From an uncultured Lachnospira sp. (lineage in GTDB: Bacteria > Bacillota > Clostridia > Lachnospirales > Lachnospiraceae): DNA of 64,000 nucleotides. Location: NCBI GenBank assembly GCA_946186125.1, contig CAMHLZ010000001.1, positions 1-64,000 of the forward strand, read 5' to 3'. The position numbers were made by a program, and so were the translations under genes. Positions 35,250 to 44,213 of the stretch are shown here, one piece after another. The notes beneath the pieces are model-generated. The model did not search any database, was not told the origin of the DNA, and was given only the letters and a program-made list of their open reading frames with translations. Within the stretch, counting starts at the first letter, position 1; every line of letters starts with the position of its first letter.

Positions 35250-36236
35250 TTAATCGATAACAGTAAATTTCAATTTATATTTCTTTGCATATTCCTGTAT
35301 ATATGATTTATCTTTTCCATATATAACAAGTTTTTTTGATTTTTTATAATTCCATACCGAGTCACTTTCATTATAGTTATAACCAATTGCATATTGTTTT
35401 ATGTTTTTAACCGTGACAGGTATAGTAATTGACGTTAGTGATTTACAATTTGCGAATGCTGCTTCTTTTATATTAATAACACCTTTGTGCAATACTGCAG
35501 CAGTCATCTTTTTGCAGTTCCAAAACGCGCCATTTCCTATGGTTATTACGCTTGAAGGTATACTGACATTTTTTAGTGAAGTGCAATTTTCAAATGCATA
35601 ATCCGGTATTTTAGTAATACTTCCGGATATTTTTACTTTTTCGAGTTTCCTGCAGGAATAAAAAGCACTGCTTCCTAATACTTTGACTGAATCCGGCAAA
35701 GTAACTTTTTTTATATTAGTACAATTTGCAAATGCATTTGCTCCTACGCTTGTTACACCTGACGGTATATTAAAAGCTGAAAGTTTTTTACATCCTTTAA
35801 AGGCACCTGCCGCTATTATTTTTATCCCTTCTGACATTGATATACTTTCTAAACCCGGGCAGTATGCAAATGCATTTACACCTATAGTACATATCCCTTT
35901 TTTTAAAGTTATTTTCTTAAGTTTATAACAATATGAAAATGCATTTTTTTCTATCGTTTTAACTTTTCCAGATATTATTATCTCCTCTAATGAAGTATCC
36001 CAATTAAATGCATTTTTTCCTATGATTCTGACCGGTTTGCCGTCAATATTTGCAGGTATAACTACCTTCTTTGCGCTTCCTGAATACTTTGTTATTGTTA
36101 CCTGATTGTCTGTTATAATATACTTCATCCCGTTATAATTTCCCGATGTCTGTGCATAATTATATTCTTTTTTACACAAAACAATCATTATCACCGTAAC
36201 TACAAAGACTATTGTTCTTAACTTCTGTATTTTCAA
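35250..36236 (-). CDS. Exported BspA-like LRR protein
   Basis: A 328-residue exported protein. A signal-like hydrophobic segment (about residues 6-20) precedes at least nine LRR_5 repeats with the recurring CxxLExVxIxxxVxxIxxxAFxxC pattern (for example SCRKLEKVKISGSITKIPDY). The C-terminal YGKDKSYIQEYAKKYKLKF is a frequent ending in this family. There is no anchor. The start is probably TTG 36236 with AGAGAGG eight bases upstream; the GTG nine bases earlier overlaps that site. Separated from the other two LRR genes by about 33 kb. Confidence 0.82.
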   Translation of the reverse strand: MKIQKLRTIVFVVTVIMIVLCKKEYNYAQTSGNYNGMKYIITDNQVTITKYSGSAKKVVIPANIDGKPVRIIGKNAFNWDTSLEEIIISGKVKTIEKNAFSYCYKLKKITLKKGICTIGVNAFAYCPGLESISMSEGIKIIAAGAFKGCKKLSAFNIPSGVTSVGANAFANCTNIKKVTLPDSVKVLGSSAFYSCRKLEKVKISGSITKIPDYAFENCTSLKNVSIPSSVITIGNGAFWNCKKMTAAVLHKGVINIKEAAFANCKSLTSITIPVTVKNIKQYAIGYNYNESDSVWNYKKSKKLVIYGKDKSYIQEYAKKYKLKFTVID

Positions 36237-36290
36237 TTCAAGCACCTCTCTTACTACCTACAAAAAACGTATTCTTCACTTACCCATATA

Positions 36291-36321
36291 AAAGCCTTCA
36301 CCTAAATATAGTGAAGGCTTT
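36291..36321. terminator. Hairpin between exported-protein gene and LRR gene
   Basis: AAAGCCTTCAC pairs perfectly with GTGAAGGCTTT (11-bp stem, 9-nt loop), with T-runs on both strands. It terminates the 36331-37164 gene, transcribed on the minus strand. Confidence 0.88.
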
Positions 36322-36330
36322 TTAAATCAT

Positions 36331-37164
36331 TTACCACGCAAAATTCGCTGCCAAACTTGATCTGTTACCACCATTTAACAGTTGCCATTGCTGAGCTTTT
36401 ATTGCACTTACATATTTACTGCCTACTGTAACTTTTTTATACACAATAGTCATTACCTGTTTTACTTCGCTACCCATCATAGGATTCTTATATCTCACTG
36501 TCATTTTAGATATTCTCTTGTTCTTGTCATATGTAATTGCTGCCTTATAATATGAATCCGGATTACCTGTCATCTGGTATTTTGTTATGTTATTATTTAT
36601 GTCTAAGGTTATCTTTGAACCCATGGTTGCAAAGCTGTTTTTTATAGTTTCTTTTACTACATGTCCGTTTTTATAAGCATATTCATATGTAGCACTACTT
36701 TTTCCTTCTTCGCCATTCTCATCTTTCCAGGTTGAGTTACTCTCTGCCGAAACTATCTTCCCGTTTTTCCACGAATATGACATTGTATCTCTATCGCTGT
36801 CATTTCTTTCTGTCACTTTTTTTACTAATAAACCTTTTTTATATTGGTATGTACTTGTCTCCTGGAATCCTTTCCAATCTCCAGACAGAACTTTCTGAAC
36901 ATATTTTTTCAACTCATAATTTTTGTTATAACTAAATGTCTCTAACAGCTCTTCCACAGAAGATGGTGTTTCTATTTTGGTAATAAATCCATTCTTGTAT
37001 GAAAGTTTTTTCGTGTAACTGTCAGAACCATCTTTAATTTTAATGGCTGAAACAACGTATACAGACTTACCTGTCGCAGCTTTTACCGGTACGGTGACAC
37101 TTGTTATTCCCACCATGAATGCCATAATCGCAGCAGTTAAGATTATCTTTTTCATTTTTCCCAT
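36331..37164 (-). CDS. Exported protein of unknown function with YD-like repeats
   Basis: A 277-residue protein with a signal peptide (cleaved near VKAATG). The mature part has repeated short motifs of alternating Tyr, Lys and Gly (KLSYKNGFITKIET, YQYKKGLLVKKVTE, SYSWKNGKIVSAES, YEYAYKNGHVVKET, ITYDKNKRISKMTV). The repeats resemble loose YD/RHS-type beta-strand repeats about 25-35 residues apart. I do not recognise a named family. GGAGG seven bases before ATG sets the start. It lies between tRNA-Thr and the LRR gene. Confidence 0.75.
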   Translation of the reverse strand: MGKMKKIILTAAIMAFMVGITSVTVPVKAATGKSVYVVSAIKIKDGSDSYTKKLSYKNGFITKIETPSSVEELLETFSYNKNYELKKYVQKVLSGDWKGFQETSTYQYKKGLLVKKVTERNDSDRDTMSYSWKNGKIVSAESNSTWKDENGEEGKSSATYEYAYKNGHVVKETIKNSFATMGSKITLDINNNITKYQMTGNPDSYYKAAITYDKNKRISKMTVRYKNPMMGSEVKQVMTIVYKKVTVGSKYVSAIKAQQWQLLNGGNRSSLAANFAW

Positions 37165-37276
37165 ACGATTTCCTCCTGTTTAAAAGCATTAGTAACTATT
37201 ACCAAATCATTGATAAGTAATCCTTTTACAATTATAACATTTCACGATATCATCTGCAATGTTTTTATCCTCAAAA

Positions 37277-37306
37277 AAAACAGAGCCGTTTTAACGACTC
37301 TGTTTT
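37277..37306 (-). terminator. Terminator downstream of tRNA-Thr
   Basis: AAAACAGAG...CTCTGTTTT with inner pairs and a TTTA loop; on the minus strand it is followed by more T residues. Confidence 0.8.
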
Positions 37307-37322
37307 CTAAAAATTTCTATAA

Positions 37323-37395
37323 AGCTGATAACGGGAATCGAACCCGTGGCCTCCGCCTTACCAAGGCGACGCTCTACCGACTGAGCCATATCAGC
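37323..37395 (-). tRNA. tRNA-Thr (anticodon GGT)
   Basis: Cloverleaf on the minus strand: 7-bp acceptor GCTGATA/TATCAGC, D-loop GGCTCAGTCGGTAGAGC, anticodon stem CGCC/GGCG with loop TTGGTAA (anticodon GGT), T-arm ACGGGTTCGATTCCCGT. The CCA end is not encoded. Confidence 0.95.
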
Positions 37396-37550
37396 ATCAC
37401 AAATGAAATTTTATCAAATATATGATATTTTGTCAACGATTACTTTTGATATATATTCAGTACACACCCTCATAATCACTTTCAGATAGTTTAAGGTGTT
37501 TTGGGGTAAACTTAATAAACATAAAATTGAAATATCTCTAATTACAAGGG

Positions 37551-37624
37551 CGTAGCGGTGGCTACGTCGATTGATGCGGGCGCCGCAGATGGAATCATAG
37601 GCAAATATAAAGTGGGTGTATTCC
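37551..37624. other. GC-rich structured intergenic element
   Basis: In the 270-bp gap between tRNA-Thr and rlmB, a stretch far richer in G+C than its surroundings contains consecutive inverted repeats: CGTAGC-GGTG-GCTACG (37551-37566), TGCGG-GCG-CCGCA (37575-37587) and a wider GGAAT...ATTCC pair (37591-37595 with 37620-37624). No gene is recognisable; one frame stays open without a start. It could be a structured RNA, a dispersed palindromic repeat or a gene remnant. Confidence 0.5.
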
Positions 37625-37668
37625 TGTCGCCGGTTTGGGGTTCATTCCTATCCCTACACTCTTTGTCT

Positions 37669-38406
37669 TTACAACCTCTGTCTCACAATCTCATAAGCGA
37701 GCACTCCTGCTGCCACTGAAGCGTTCAGAGAATCAATATCACCTTTCATAGGTATTGATGCAACATAATCACATTTTTCCCTGACAAGCCTGCTGACACC
37801 GCTTCCTTCATTTCCGATAACGAGGCCAATTGAACCCTTAAGATTAAGGTTATACATAAGTTCTCCATCCATATCTGCACAGACAAACCACATGCCTTCC
37901 TTCTTCAATTCCTCTATTGTATTAGAAATGTTGGTAACCTTTGCTACAGGAGTATAATTTATTGCACCTGCAGATGTCTTCGCAACTGTCGCCGTTAATC
38001 CCACGGCTCTTCTCTTTGGAATAATCACACCGTGTGCTCCTGCAAGATTTGCAGTTCTAATTATTGCTCCAAGATTATGCGGATCCTCTATATTATCAAG
38101 TATAAAAACGAAAGGATCTTCCCCTTTTTTTCTTGCACTATCCAAAATATCCGAAACACTCGCATATTCGTACGCTGCACAATAAGCAATTACACCCTGA
38201 TGGTTACCTGTGTCCGACATCTGTTCAAGACGCTCTTTTTGAACATATTGAACTATTGTATCTCTCTTTTTTGCTTCCCTTACAATTGTATTCACCGGAC
38301 CGTCATGACATCCATCCTGAATAAACACTTTATCTATCGTTTTACCTGAACGGAATGCTTCCAATACCGCATTTCGTCCTTCAATCGTCAATTCTTCATA
38401 TCGCAT
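37669..38406 (-). CDS. rlmB: 23S rRNA (guanosine-2'-O-)-methyltransferase, TrmH/RlmB type
   Basis: A 245-residue SPOUT methyltransferase. N-terminal substrate-binding part (IEGRNAVLEAFRSG), then knotted domain with ILDNIEDPHNLGAIIRTA, VIGNEGSGVSRLV and SIPMKGDIDSLNASVAAGVL, the three SpoU motifs. It methylates 23S rRNA as RlmB. ATG 38406 is placed six bases after TGGAGA; the ATG at 38412 abuts it. It overlaps mrnC by 11 bp, in the order cysS-mrnC-rlmB typical of Firmicutes. Confidence 0.93.
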   Translation of the reverse strand: MRYEELTIEGRNAVLEAFRSGKTIDKVFIQDGCHDGPVNTIVREAKKRDTIVQYVQKERLEQMSDTGNHQGVIAYCAAYEYASVSDILDSARKKGEDPFVFILDNIEDPHNLGAIIRTANLAGAHGVIIPKRRAVGLTATVAKTSAGAINYTPVAKVTNISNTIEELKKEGMWFVCADMDGELMYNLNLKGSIGLVIGNEGSGVSRLVREKCDYVASIPMKGDIDSLNASVAAGVLAYEIVRQRL

Positions 38407-38842
38407 TTTCATTCTCCATTCTGTCCAGCCCCATCTTTATCAACTGAAGCATTCTGTCTGATTTGTGAGCCAGATATAAATATCCTACCAATGCCTCAAA
38501 GCCTGTCGCCATTCTGTAATCCGTAACAGACGCATTCTTCGCTTTTGTAAATGATTTGGCATTACGACCGCGTTTAAATACAGACATTTCATTTTCATCT
38601 AATTCATCCTCTAGTAATCTTATAATTTTCGCCTGTGTCTGTGCTTTTACAAGACTACTGCTTTTTTTATGCAGCTTATTAACCTGCATATTTGCCATAT
38701 TAACGACTTTTGTACGAATTACAACTTCATACACCGCATCACCGATATAGGCCAGTGTAAGGGGCGAATACGTGCCTGCATCAATATCATCTAATTGCAT
38801 TAATTCGCATATATCACTGAAAACATCTATGATCTTTTCCAT
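38396..38842 (-). CDS. mrnC: Mini-ribonuclease III
   Basis: A 148-residue RNase III-type catalytic domain without a double-strand RNA-binding domain, which matures 23S r[17 protein letters not shown] carries the catalytic Asp/Glu region; [13 protein letters not shown] and [12 protein letters not shown] are typical of MrnC. It overlaps the end of cysS and the start of rlmB. Confidence 0.95.
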   Translation of the reverse strand: MEKIIDVFSDICELMQLDDIDAGTYSPLTLAYIGDAVYEVVIRTKVVNMANMQVNKLHKKSSSLVKAQTQAKIIRLLEDELDENEMSVFKRGRNAKSFTKAKNASVTDYRMATGFEALVGYLYLAHKSDRMLQLIKMGLDRMENENAI

Positions 38843-40233
38843 TTCACACCTTCTCTGGTATCTTCTAAAACAATTCCCTTTGCAAGCAATTCATCTCTGA
38901 TTTCGTCCGCACGTTTGAAATTCTTATCTTTTCTTGCCTGTTTTCTCTCTTCTATCAGTTTTTCAATATCTTCATCGAGGATTTCCTCTTCTTTTTCAGC
39001 AATTACTCCTAAAACGTCACAAAGTCTGACTATCGTCTCTTTAAGCATCTTAACAAATTCAAGTGAACTTTGTCCATTTGCCGAACTATTTGCAAGCTTT
39101 ACAATCTCAAAAATTGCAGAAATGGCATCTGCAGTATTAAAATCGTCTTCCATGGCCGCTTCGTATTTCTTAATTAAATCATTTACTGTATCTTCGTTAT
39201 CTTTCTCTTCAGAAGAAATATCTGAATCTGCACAAATGCTTTCTAAGTGCTTAAGATTCTCTACGGCTGTAAGGATTCTGTCTAATCCGTTCTTAGATGC
39301 CTCCATTAACTCATCGCTAAAATTCAGCGGACTTCTGTAGTGAGCTGAAAGCATAAAGAATCTAAGAACCTGTAAATCATATTTCTCACTTATGTCTCTG
39401 ACAGTAAAGAAATTGCCCAAAGACTTTGACATTTTCTTATTGTCAATATTCAAGAAACCGTTATGCATCCAGTATTTTGAAAACTCTACGCCGTTTGCAG
39501 CCTCACTCTGTGCTATCTCATTCTCATGATGAGGGAAAATCAAATCTTCCCCGCCTGCATGAATATCAATAGAATCTCCAAGATATTTTTTTGACATTAC
39601 AGAGCACTCTATATGCCATCCCGGTCTACCGTCACTCCATGGCGATTTCCAAAATGGTTCGCCCTCCTTTTTAGGTTTCCAAAGCACAAAATCAAGCGGA
39701 TCTTCCTTATCTTCCTCTCCGGCAACCTTTATAGTTCTATGTCCTGCTTCCAAATCATCAATATTCTTCTTTGACAACTTACCATACTCAGCAAATTTTC
39801 TGGTTCTGTAATACACAGTTCCGTTAGCTTCATAAGCATATCCCTTATCAATCAGTGTTGAAATCATATCAAGCATTCCGTCTATCTCTTCAGTGGCAAG
39901 CGGATGCTTTGTAGCTTCCTTAACATTAAGTGCCTTCATATCCTTTTTGCATTCTTCTATGTATCTTTTTGACACTTCTTCTGCCGTAATACCTTCTTCT
40001 ATGGCTTTTTTTATAATTTTATCATCGACATCCGTAAAATTCGTCACGTATTTTACCTGATATCCTTTGTATTCCAAATATCTGCGCACCGTATCAAACA
40101 CTATCATAGGTCTTGCATTTCCAATATGAATCAGGTTATAAACTGTAGGTCCACACACATACATAGATACTTTTCCGTCTTCAATAGGTACAAAATTTTC
40201 TTTTTTTCTGCTTAAAGTGTTATATATCTTCAT
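38827..40233 (-). CDS. cysS: Cysteinyl-tRNA synthetase
   Basis: A 468-residue class I synthetase. It has the HIGH-type motif HIGNA near residue 36 with the zinc-binding CGPTVY, and [18 protein letters not shown] and [18 protein letters not shown] are CysRS signatures. Full length. It lies 32 bp downstream of ispF and overlaps mrnC by 16 bp, so ispF-cysS-mrnC-rlmB probably form one transcript. Confidence 0.97.
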   Translation of the reverse strand: MKIYNTLSRKKENFVPIEDGKVSMYVCGPTVYNLIHIGNARPMIVFDTVRRYLEYKGYQVKYVTNFTDVDDKIIKKAIEEGITAEEVSKRYIEECKKDMKALNVKEATKHPLATEEIDGMLDMISTLIDKGYAYEANGTVYYRTRKFAEYGKLSKKNIDDLEAGHRTIKVAGEEDKEDPLDFVLWKPKKEGEPFWKSPWSDGRPGWHIECSVMSKKYLGDSIDIHAGGEDLIFPHHENEIAQSEAANGVEFSKYWMHNGFLNIDNKKMSKSLGNFFTVRDISEKYDLQVLRFFMLSAHYRSPLNFSDELMEASKNGLDRILTAVENLKHLESICADSDISSEEKDNEDTVNDLIKKYEAAMEDDFNTADAISAIFEIVKLANSSANGQSSLEFVKMLKETIVRLCDVLGVIAEKEEEILDEDIEKLIEERKQARKDKNFKRADEIRDELLAKGIVLEDTREGVKWKRS

Positions 40234-40265
40234 AATTAATCTTCTTTCCTTTCTTCACGACTAAA

Positions 40266-40811
40266 CTAGTTTCCAGGGCAGCCATCACACTGCGAACAAC
40301 CGTTGCCACACATCATACTGTTATCATAAGCGTAGTTACTTACCGTCTCTAACAGACACACAGCCTGCGAAGAAATACCCTCTCCGCTTCCGGTAAAGCC
40401 AAGTCCCTCCTCCGTCGTCGCCTTTATACTTACCCTGTTTTTTTCGATTTTAAGTGCATTTGCAATATTTTCTATCATCTTGTCTCTATATGGCAGCATC
40501 TTTGGTTTCTGGGCAATTATGGTCGCATCAATATTTCCAATAACATATTGATTTTCAGACAATAATTCACCAACTTTTTCTAATAAAAGTAAACTCGATA
40601 TTCCTTTATATTGCGGATCATTATCCGGGAAATGTTTTCCAATATCTCCGAGTGCCGCAGCACCTAACAGCGCATCCATAATGGCATGCAATAAAACATC
40701 TGCATCCGAATGTCCCAAAAGACCAAATTCATACGGAATATCAACCCCCCCTATAATCAGTTTTCTTCCTTCTACAAGTCTGTGAACATCATATCCCATT
40801 CCTACTCTCAT
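40266..40811 (-). CDS. ispF: MECDP synthase (IspF) with Cys-rich C-terminal tail
   Basis: A 181-residue enzyme of the MEP isoprenoid pathway making 2-C-methyl-D-erythritol 2,4-cyclodiphosphate. GYDVHR (metal ligands Asp8, His10), [20 protein letters not shown] and [12 protein letters not shown] are diagnostic. Most IspF proteins end near residue 157; this one has about 22 extra residues containing Cys168, 172, 175 and 178 (CX3CX2CX2C), a possible metal site. Its start overlaps the PAP2 gene stop (ATGA). Confidence 0.95.
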   Translation of the reverse strand: MRVGMGYDVHRLVEGRKLIIGGVDIPYEFGLLGHSDADVLLHAIMDALLGAAALGDIGKHFPDNDPQYKGISSLLLLEKVGELLSENQYVIGNIDATIIAQKPKMLPYRDKMIENIANALKIEKNRVSIKATTEEGLGFTGSGEGISSQAVCLLETVSNYAYDNSMMCGNGCSQCDGCPGN

Positions 40812-41485
40812 ATATTCTCACCTTCTAAATAACCTTTTTTGTCAATTTTCTTATCTTCTATGACTCCAAAAATCTTACTGTAATCTACAATATATACTAA
40901 TACATACATTATTACGCTTAAAAGTATTCCTCCCACAACATCAAGAACAGAATGTTGTTTTAAAAATACTGTGGATAATACGATTGAAACAGTTAATAAA
41001 AATGCTGAACCCTTCACAATCATACTCTTTTTCAATCTGTCTGATTTAAAAACTGCTATCATAATTCCGACAGAATTAAACACGTGTATACTTGGAAATA
41101 CATTTGTATTTGTATCACTTTTATATAATTCTCTGACTATACTGCAAAATATATTATTACCTGTAATATTAAGCCGAAGCTCCTGTCCGTTTGGCCATAC
41201 CGTACAAATCAAAAGACAGATACTCATCCCTATAAATAGAAATGCAGATGCTTTGTAGAATCCTCTTTTTGATGTGAAAAATTCGTACAACAATACAATG
41301 GGCACATACAAAAACCATAACAGGTACGGTATAATGAAGTATTCACAAAACGGTATCATATCATCTAATCTAATATGCACAGCATGATATGCCGTTACAC
41401 TTTTTTCTAACCACATAAACCATGGCATATATATAAACACATACAATAAAGTCCATGCATGACTGTATTTTTTTAAAAATTTCAA
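40808..41485 (-). CDS. PAP2-family membrane phosphatase
   Basis: A 225-residue membrane protein with about five or six hydrophobic segments. FPSIHVFNS and [11 protein letters not shown] correspond to the PSxH and (R)xxxHxxxD motifs of the PAP2 superfamily, with the Arg of the third motif replaced by Lys. Likely acts on a lipid phosphate or inositol-lipid substrate at the membrane. The start is TTG 41485 with GGAGGG six bases upstream; the ATG at 41512 precedes that site. First in the unit with ispF. Confidence 0.8.
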   Translation of the reverse strand: MKFLKKYSHAWTLLYVFIYMPWFMWLEKSVTAYHAVHIRLDDMIPFCEYFIIPYLLWFLYVPIVLLYEFFTSKRGFYKASAFLFIGMSICLLICTVWPNGQELRLNITGNNIFCSIVRELYKSDTNTNVFPSIHVFNSVGIMIAVFKSDRLKKSMIVKGSAFLLTVSIVLSTVFLKQHSVLDVVGGILLSVIMYVLVYIVDYSKIFGVIEDKKIDKKGYLEGENI

Positions 41486-41616
41486 ATTAATCCCTCCGGT
41501 TTGTTTTTTCACGTCTTAGACCATCTAAAAATTATAACACACCAGCTTTTTTGTAACAATATATTTTTGCATAAAACAGCGCTTAAAATTTTTTTTTATT
41601 TTTTTTTATTTTTTGC

Positions 41617-41645
41617 TTGACAACATCAAACAATTATAATATACT
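41617..41645 (+). promoter_or_regulatory. Promoter of the tRNA-Val/tRNA-Met unit
   Basis: Consensus -35 TTGACA (41617-41622), 17-bp spacer, -10 TATACT (41640-41645). Long A/T tracts directly upstream could act as an UP element, as expected for stable RNA. Confidence 0.8.
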
Positions 41646-41677
41646 ATACAAGCAAGTTCGTTAGGAACAAACGCGAC

Positions 41678-41750
41678 GGGATCTTAGCTCAGCTGGGAGA
41701 GCATCTGCCTTACAAGCAGAGGGTCACAGGTTCGAGCCCTGTAGGTCCCA
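41678..41750 (+). tRNA. tRNA-Val (anticodon TAC)
   Basis: Acceptor GGGATCT/AGGTCCC (one G-T pair), D-arm AGCTCAGCTGGGAGAGC, anticodon stem CTGCC/..GCAG with loop CTTACAA (anticodon TAC), T-arm ACAGGTTCGAGCCCTGT, discriminator A. CCA is not encoded. Confidence 0.95.
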
Positions 41751-41757
41751 TTTATGT

Positions 41758-41831
41758 GGCGGAATAGCTCAGTTGGCTAGAGCACACGGTTCATACCCGT
41801 GGTGTCGAGAGTTCGAATCTCCCTTCCGCTA
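41758..41831 (+). tRNA. tRNA-Met (anticodon CAT), elongator type
   Basis: Acceptor GGCGGAA/TTCCGCT, D-arm AGCTCAGTTGGCTAGAGC, anticodon stem CACGG/CCGTG with loop TTCATAC, T-arm GAGAGTTCGAATCTC. It resembles the elongator Met tRNA of Bacillus rather than fMet (no CGCGGGG start, normal A1-type pairing). A tRNA-Ile2 identity cannot be fully excluded. Confidence 0.9.
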
Positions 41832-41849
41832 CTTTTTTATGCAATTCAC

Positions 41850-41874
41850 ACGGTTCATAAGAGCCGTTTTTTTT
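41850..41874 (+). terminator. Terminator of the tRNA unit
   Basis: ACGGTT-CATAAG-AGCCGT stem-loop followed by seven T residues. Confidence 0.85.
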
Positions 41875-41915
41875 ATACAATAAAGAAGCAATGCCAATGC
41901 ACTGCTCCACTAATA

Positions 41916-42932
41916 TTAATTGAATCCAAATATTTTATGCACCGCTCTGTATATTCCAATTGAAACCTTTCTTCCGGCACCTGTCTTTACATTTACTATC
42001 TTTCCAAAGAAAGTCTTTCTTAGTTTTTTATACAACTCCTCATCCTGCTCTTTTAAATAATCCCAAAGTTCCTCTTTTTGCTCCATATTTCTCTCTTCAC
42101 CTGATAGCAGCGCCATCATAGAAGACACACACATCATCATATCAAGATATTGGAACATGTATCTGTATAATCTTTTATTTTCAACTTTACTTTGAATAAA
42201 TATATCAATCATGATTTTATTTACCCTGATCTGTTGATCAAGTCTTGATATCATAACTTTCTCATTAACCGATTGGTCATCTCTTCCTATAAAGTAATGA
42301 TACAGATTGACATCAAGGTAATATATTTTCTCCACATAAGGCAACGGCTTAAATACAAATATATTGTCAACATAAAATGTATGTTTTGGAAGATTCAATC
42401 CACACTGTCTTAACAATTCTGTCCGGTATATTACAGAATGCATCAGAATATATTGTGACTTTCCAAACTTAATCTTCTCATCCCATCCGAGTATTCTTTT
42501 TTTAGGCAGTGCTTTATTATATCTCATAACTTTTTTGTGATAGGCACCGGCTTTGTCATATATAAAATTTGTAAGAAGCATATCAAGACCGGCATTTGCC
42601 TTAACCGAATTTTTCAATACTTTCAAAACTTTAATAAAAGCCTCTTCACCAAGCCAGTCATCACTGTCCACAACTTTAAAATACTGTCCTTTAGCAATTT
42701 CTAATCCGGTATTGACAGCATCACCATGACCACCGTTCTCTTTATGAACAACTTTAACAATACCCGGATACTTTTTTTCAAATTGATCGGCAATATCTTT
42801 AGTTCTGTCCGTTGAACCGTCATTTACAATTATTACCTCGACATCATCACCACCAGCCAGTGCACTGTTAATAGCTTTATTCATATAAGCTTCCGAATTA
42901 TAACAAGGTATTACCACGCTTAAAATCTTCAC
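41916..42932 (-). CDS. Family 2 glycosyltransferase
   Basis: A 338-residue GT-A-fold glycosyltransferase. SVVIPCYNSEAYMNKAI, VIIVNDGSTDRT and the KVVDSDDWL segment (DxD-like) are typical of GT2. The C-terminal half after about residue 220 has no further domain I recognise, and there is no membrane helix. I place the start at GTG 42932, which has AGAGGAT eight bases upstream; an ATG at 42953 lacks a good site and overlaps the preceding gene. It probably makes a cell-surface glycan or glycolipid. Co-directional with the CPBP gene. Confidence 0.87.
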   Translation of the reverse strand: MKILSVVIPCYNSEAYMNKAINSALAGGDDVEVIIVNDGSTDRTKDIADQFEKKYPGIVKVVHKENGGHGDAVNTGLEIAKGQYFKVVDSDDWLGEEAFIKVLKVLKNSVKANAGLDMLLTNFIYDKAGAYHKKVMRYNKALPKKRILGWDEKIKFGKSQYILMHSVIYRTELLRQCGLNLPKHTFYVDNIFVFKPLPYVEKIYYLDVNLYHYFIGRDDQSVNEKVMISRLDQQIRVNKIMIDIFIQSKVENKRLYRYMFQYLDMMMCVSSMMALLSGEERNMEQKEELWDYLKEQDEELYKKLRKTFFGKIVNVKTGAGRKVSIGIYRAVHKIFGFN

Positions 42933-42936
42933 TTTT

Positions 42937-43800
42937 TTATCCTCTTTTCTCATCCATTTTTAAAATTACTCCCAATGCCAGCAACAATGCAGCCAATTCA
43001 ACAACACTCATTATAACTGTCATAAATATACTGTCATAAATCCCATCTGTTCTATAGTAGCCGGCCAGAACAAAGCAGGCATTAACAACTGCATGCATAA
43101 AAACCGGATACCTTATATCATCAGACAACTCATTACACAATGAATATGCCATTCCCATTATAAAAGCATAAATACCCTGTTTAATACTAAAGGTAAACAC
43201 AGCAAAAATAAGTGACGACACAATCATTGCAATATATGCCCTATATTCATTTCTGATCCTTGTGTATATCAATCCACGGTAAATAATCTCTTCAACAACA
43301 GGAACCATTACAGCTATCGTAATCAACCTGAACACTATACTGTCTGACAATATTGTACCATCGCTGATACCGTATTTTCCAAACATTTCATCTGTCGGCA
43401 GTATAGATAAAAATGTACTGATAATGGCAGCTAATGATACTGCAAAAATGATGCAGGATATGAGATATTGTACATTTATCTTTGATTTGAGACGTTTTAC
43501 AATCCCCGTTTTCTCTCTTTTCATATTATACCCAAAATATATTAACGCTAAAAGCGCAGACAGGAAAATCGTGTAATCCGAATAGTCTCCTATCTTTCGC
43601 TGGAGGTTTTCAACAAAATAAGCCGTCTCACTTATAACACCATATCTTCGGTATGTTTCCCTGAATTCCATGTATATTCCGGATAATCCAAAAAGCATCT
43701 CAACAGCCATACGAATAAAATAATAGATAATAGCAGGTGAAATGATTTTCCACATTCTCGTAGGTTTATCCTCTTTCAAATCACACTTTTCCCCTTTCAT
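42937..43800 (-). CDS. CPBP-family intramembrane protease-like protein
   Basis: A 287-residue membrane protein with about seven hydrophobic segments. Motif 1 EEIIYRG (Glu170, Glu171, Arg175) and the last motif MHAVVN (His236, Asn240) fit the CPBP (Abi/CAAX protease) family. The middle FxxxH motif reads FAVFT (199-203), so the expected catalytic His is replaced by Thr. It may therefore be inactive or altered. Its end abuts the glycosyltransferase start, implying one transcript. Confidence 0.8.
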   Translation of the reverse strand: MKGEKCDLKEDKPTRMWKIISPAIIYYFIRMAVEMLFGLSGIYMEFRETYRRYGVISETAYFVENLQRKIGDYSDYTIFLSALLALIYFGYNMKREKTGIVKRLKSKINVQYLISCIIFAVSLAAIISTFLSILPTDEMFGKYGISDGTILSDSIVFRLITIAVMVPVVEEIIYRGLIYTRIRNEYRAYIAMIVSSLIFAVFTFSIKQGIYAFIMGMAYSLCNELSDDIRYPVFMHAVVNACFVLAGYYRTDGIYDSIFMTVIMSVVELAALLLALGVILKMDEKRG

Positions 43801-43870
43801 GGAATCAACTCTAAATTCTCAATATAATAGTATACTTTTCAAATAATAATTTGTCAATGAGTAAAAAATA

Positions 43871-43899
43871 AGACCCGACAGCTTATCACCGTCAGGCCC
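43871..43899 (-). terminator. Terminator after papain-like protease gene
   Basis: Minus strand: GGGCCTGAC pairs with GTCGGGTCT (9 bp, three G-T pairs), followed by TATTTTTT. Confidence 0.75.
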
Positions 43900-43914
43900 T
43901 GATATATTTATATT

Positions 43915-44213
43915 TTATTGTCCAAGACTATTTACTGAACCGTTTTTAATTCCGTATACGCCTGTTCCTATATAATAATTCTGTGCATTTCTGCTATCCC
44001 AGTTACCATTTCCATCATTGAAACATACCGTAACTCCATCAGCATCTCCAAGATCAAAATCGAATTTCCATCTATAACCGCTCTGCTCTGTAGTATCTTC
44101 CATTCTAACTCCTGGTACAGATGTCCATTCTCCACCATTTATCTTATAGTGTACATAAGCCTGTGACCAGCTGTCATTGTTGTAATACAGTGTTGTTGTG
44201 TTATCATCAACTA
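43915..44213 (-). repeat. CBM-like module copy 2 (C-terminal) of protease gene
   Basis: Encodes the C-terminal module of the protease. Its DNA is closely similar to that at 44808-45113, including ttctgctatccca in both, consistent with an internal duplication. Confidence 0.7.

Noticed and set aside
37210-37425. Plus-strand frame across tRNA-Thr
   Set aside because: It reads through the reverse of a tRNA gene and a terminator.
41635-41640. TATAAT as the -10 of the tRNA promoter
   Set aside because: Spacer to TTGACA would be 12 bp; TATACT at 41640-41645 gives the normal 17 bp.
41758-41831. Initiator tRNA-fMet
   Set aside because: Sequence matches the elongator Met tRNA pattern, not the fMet start.
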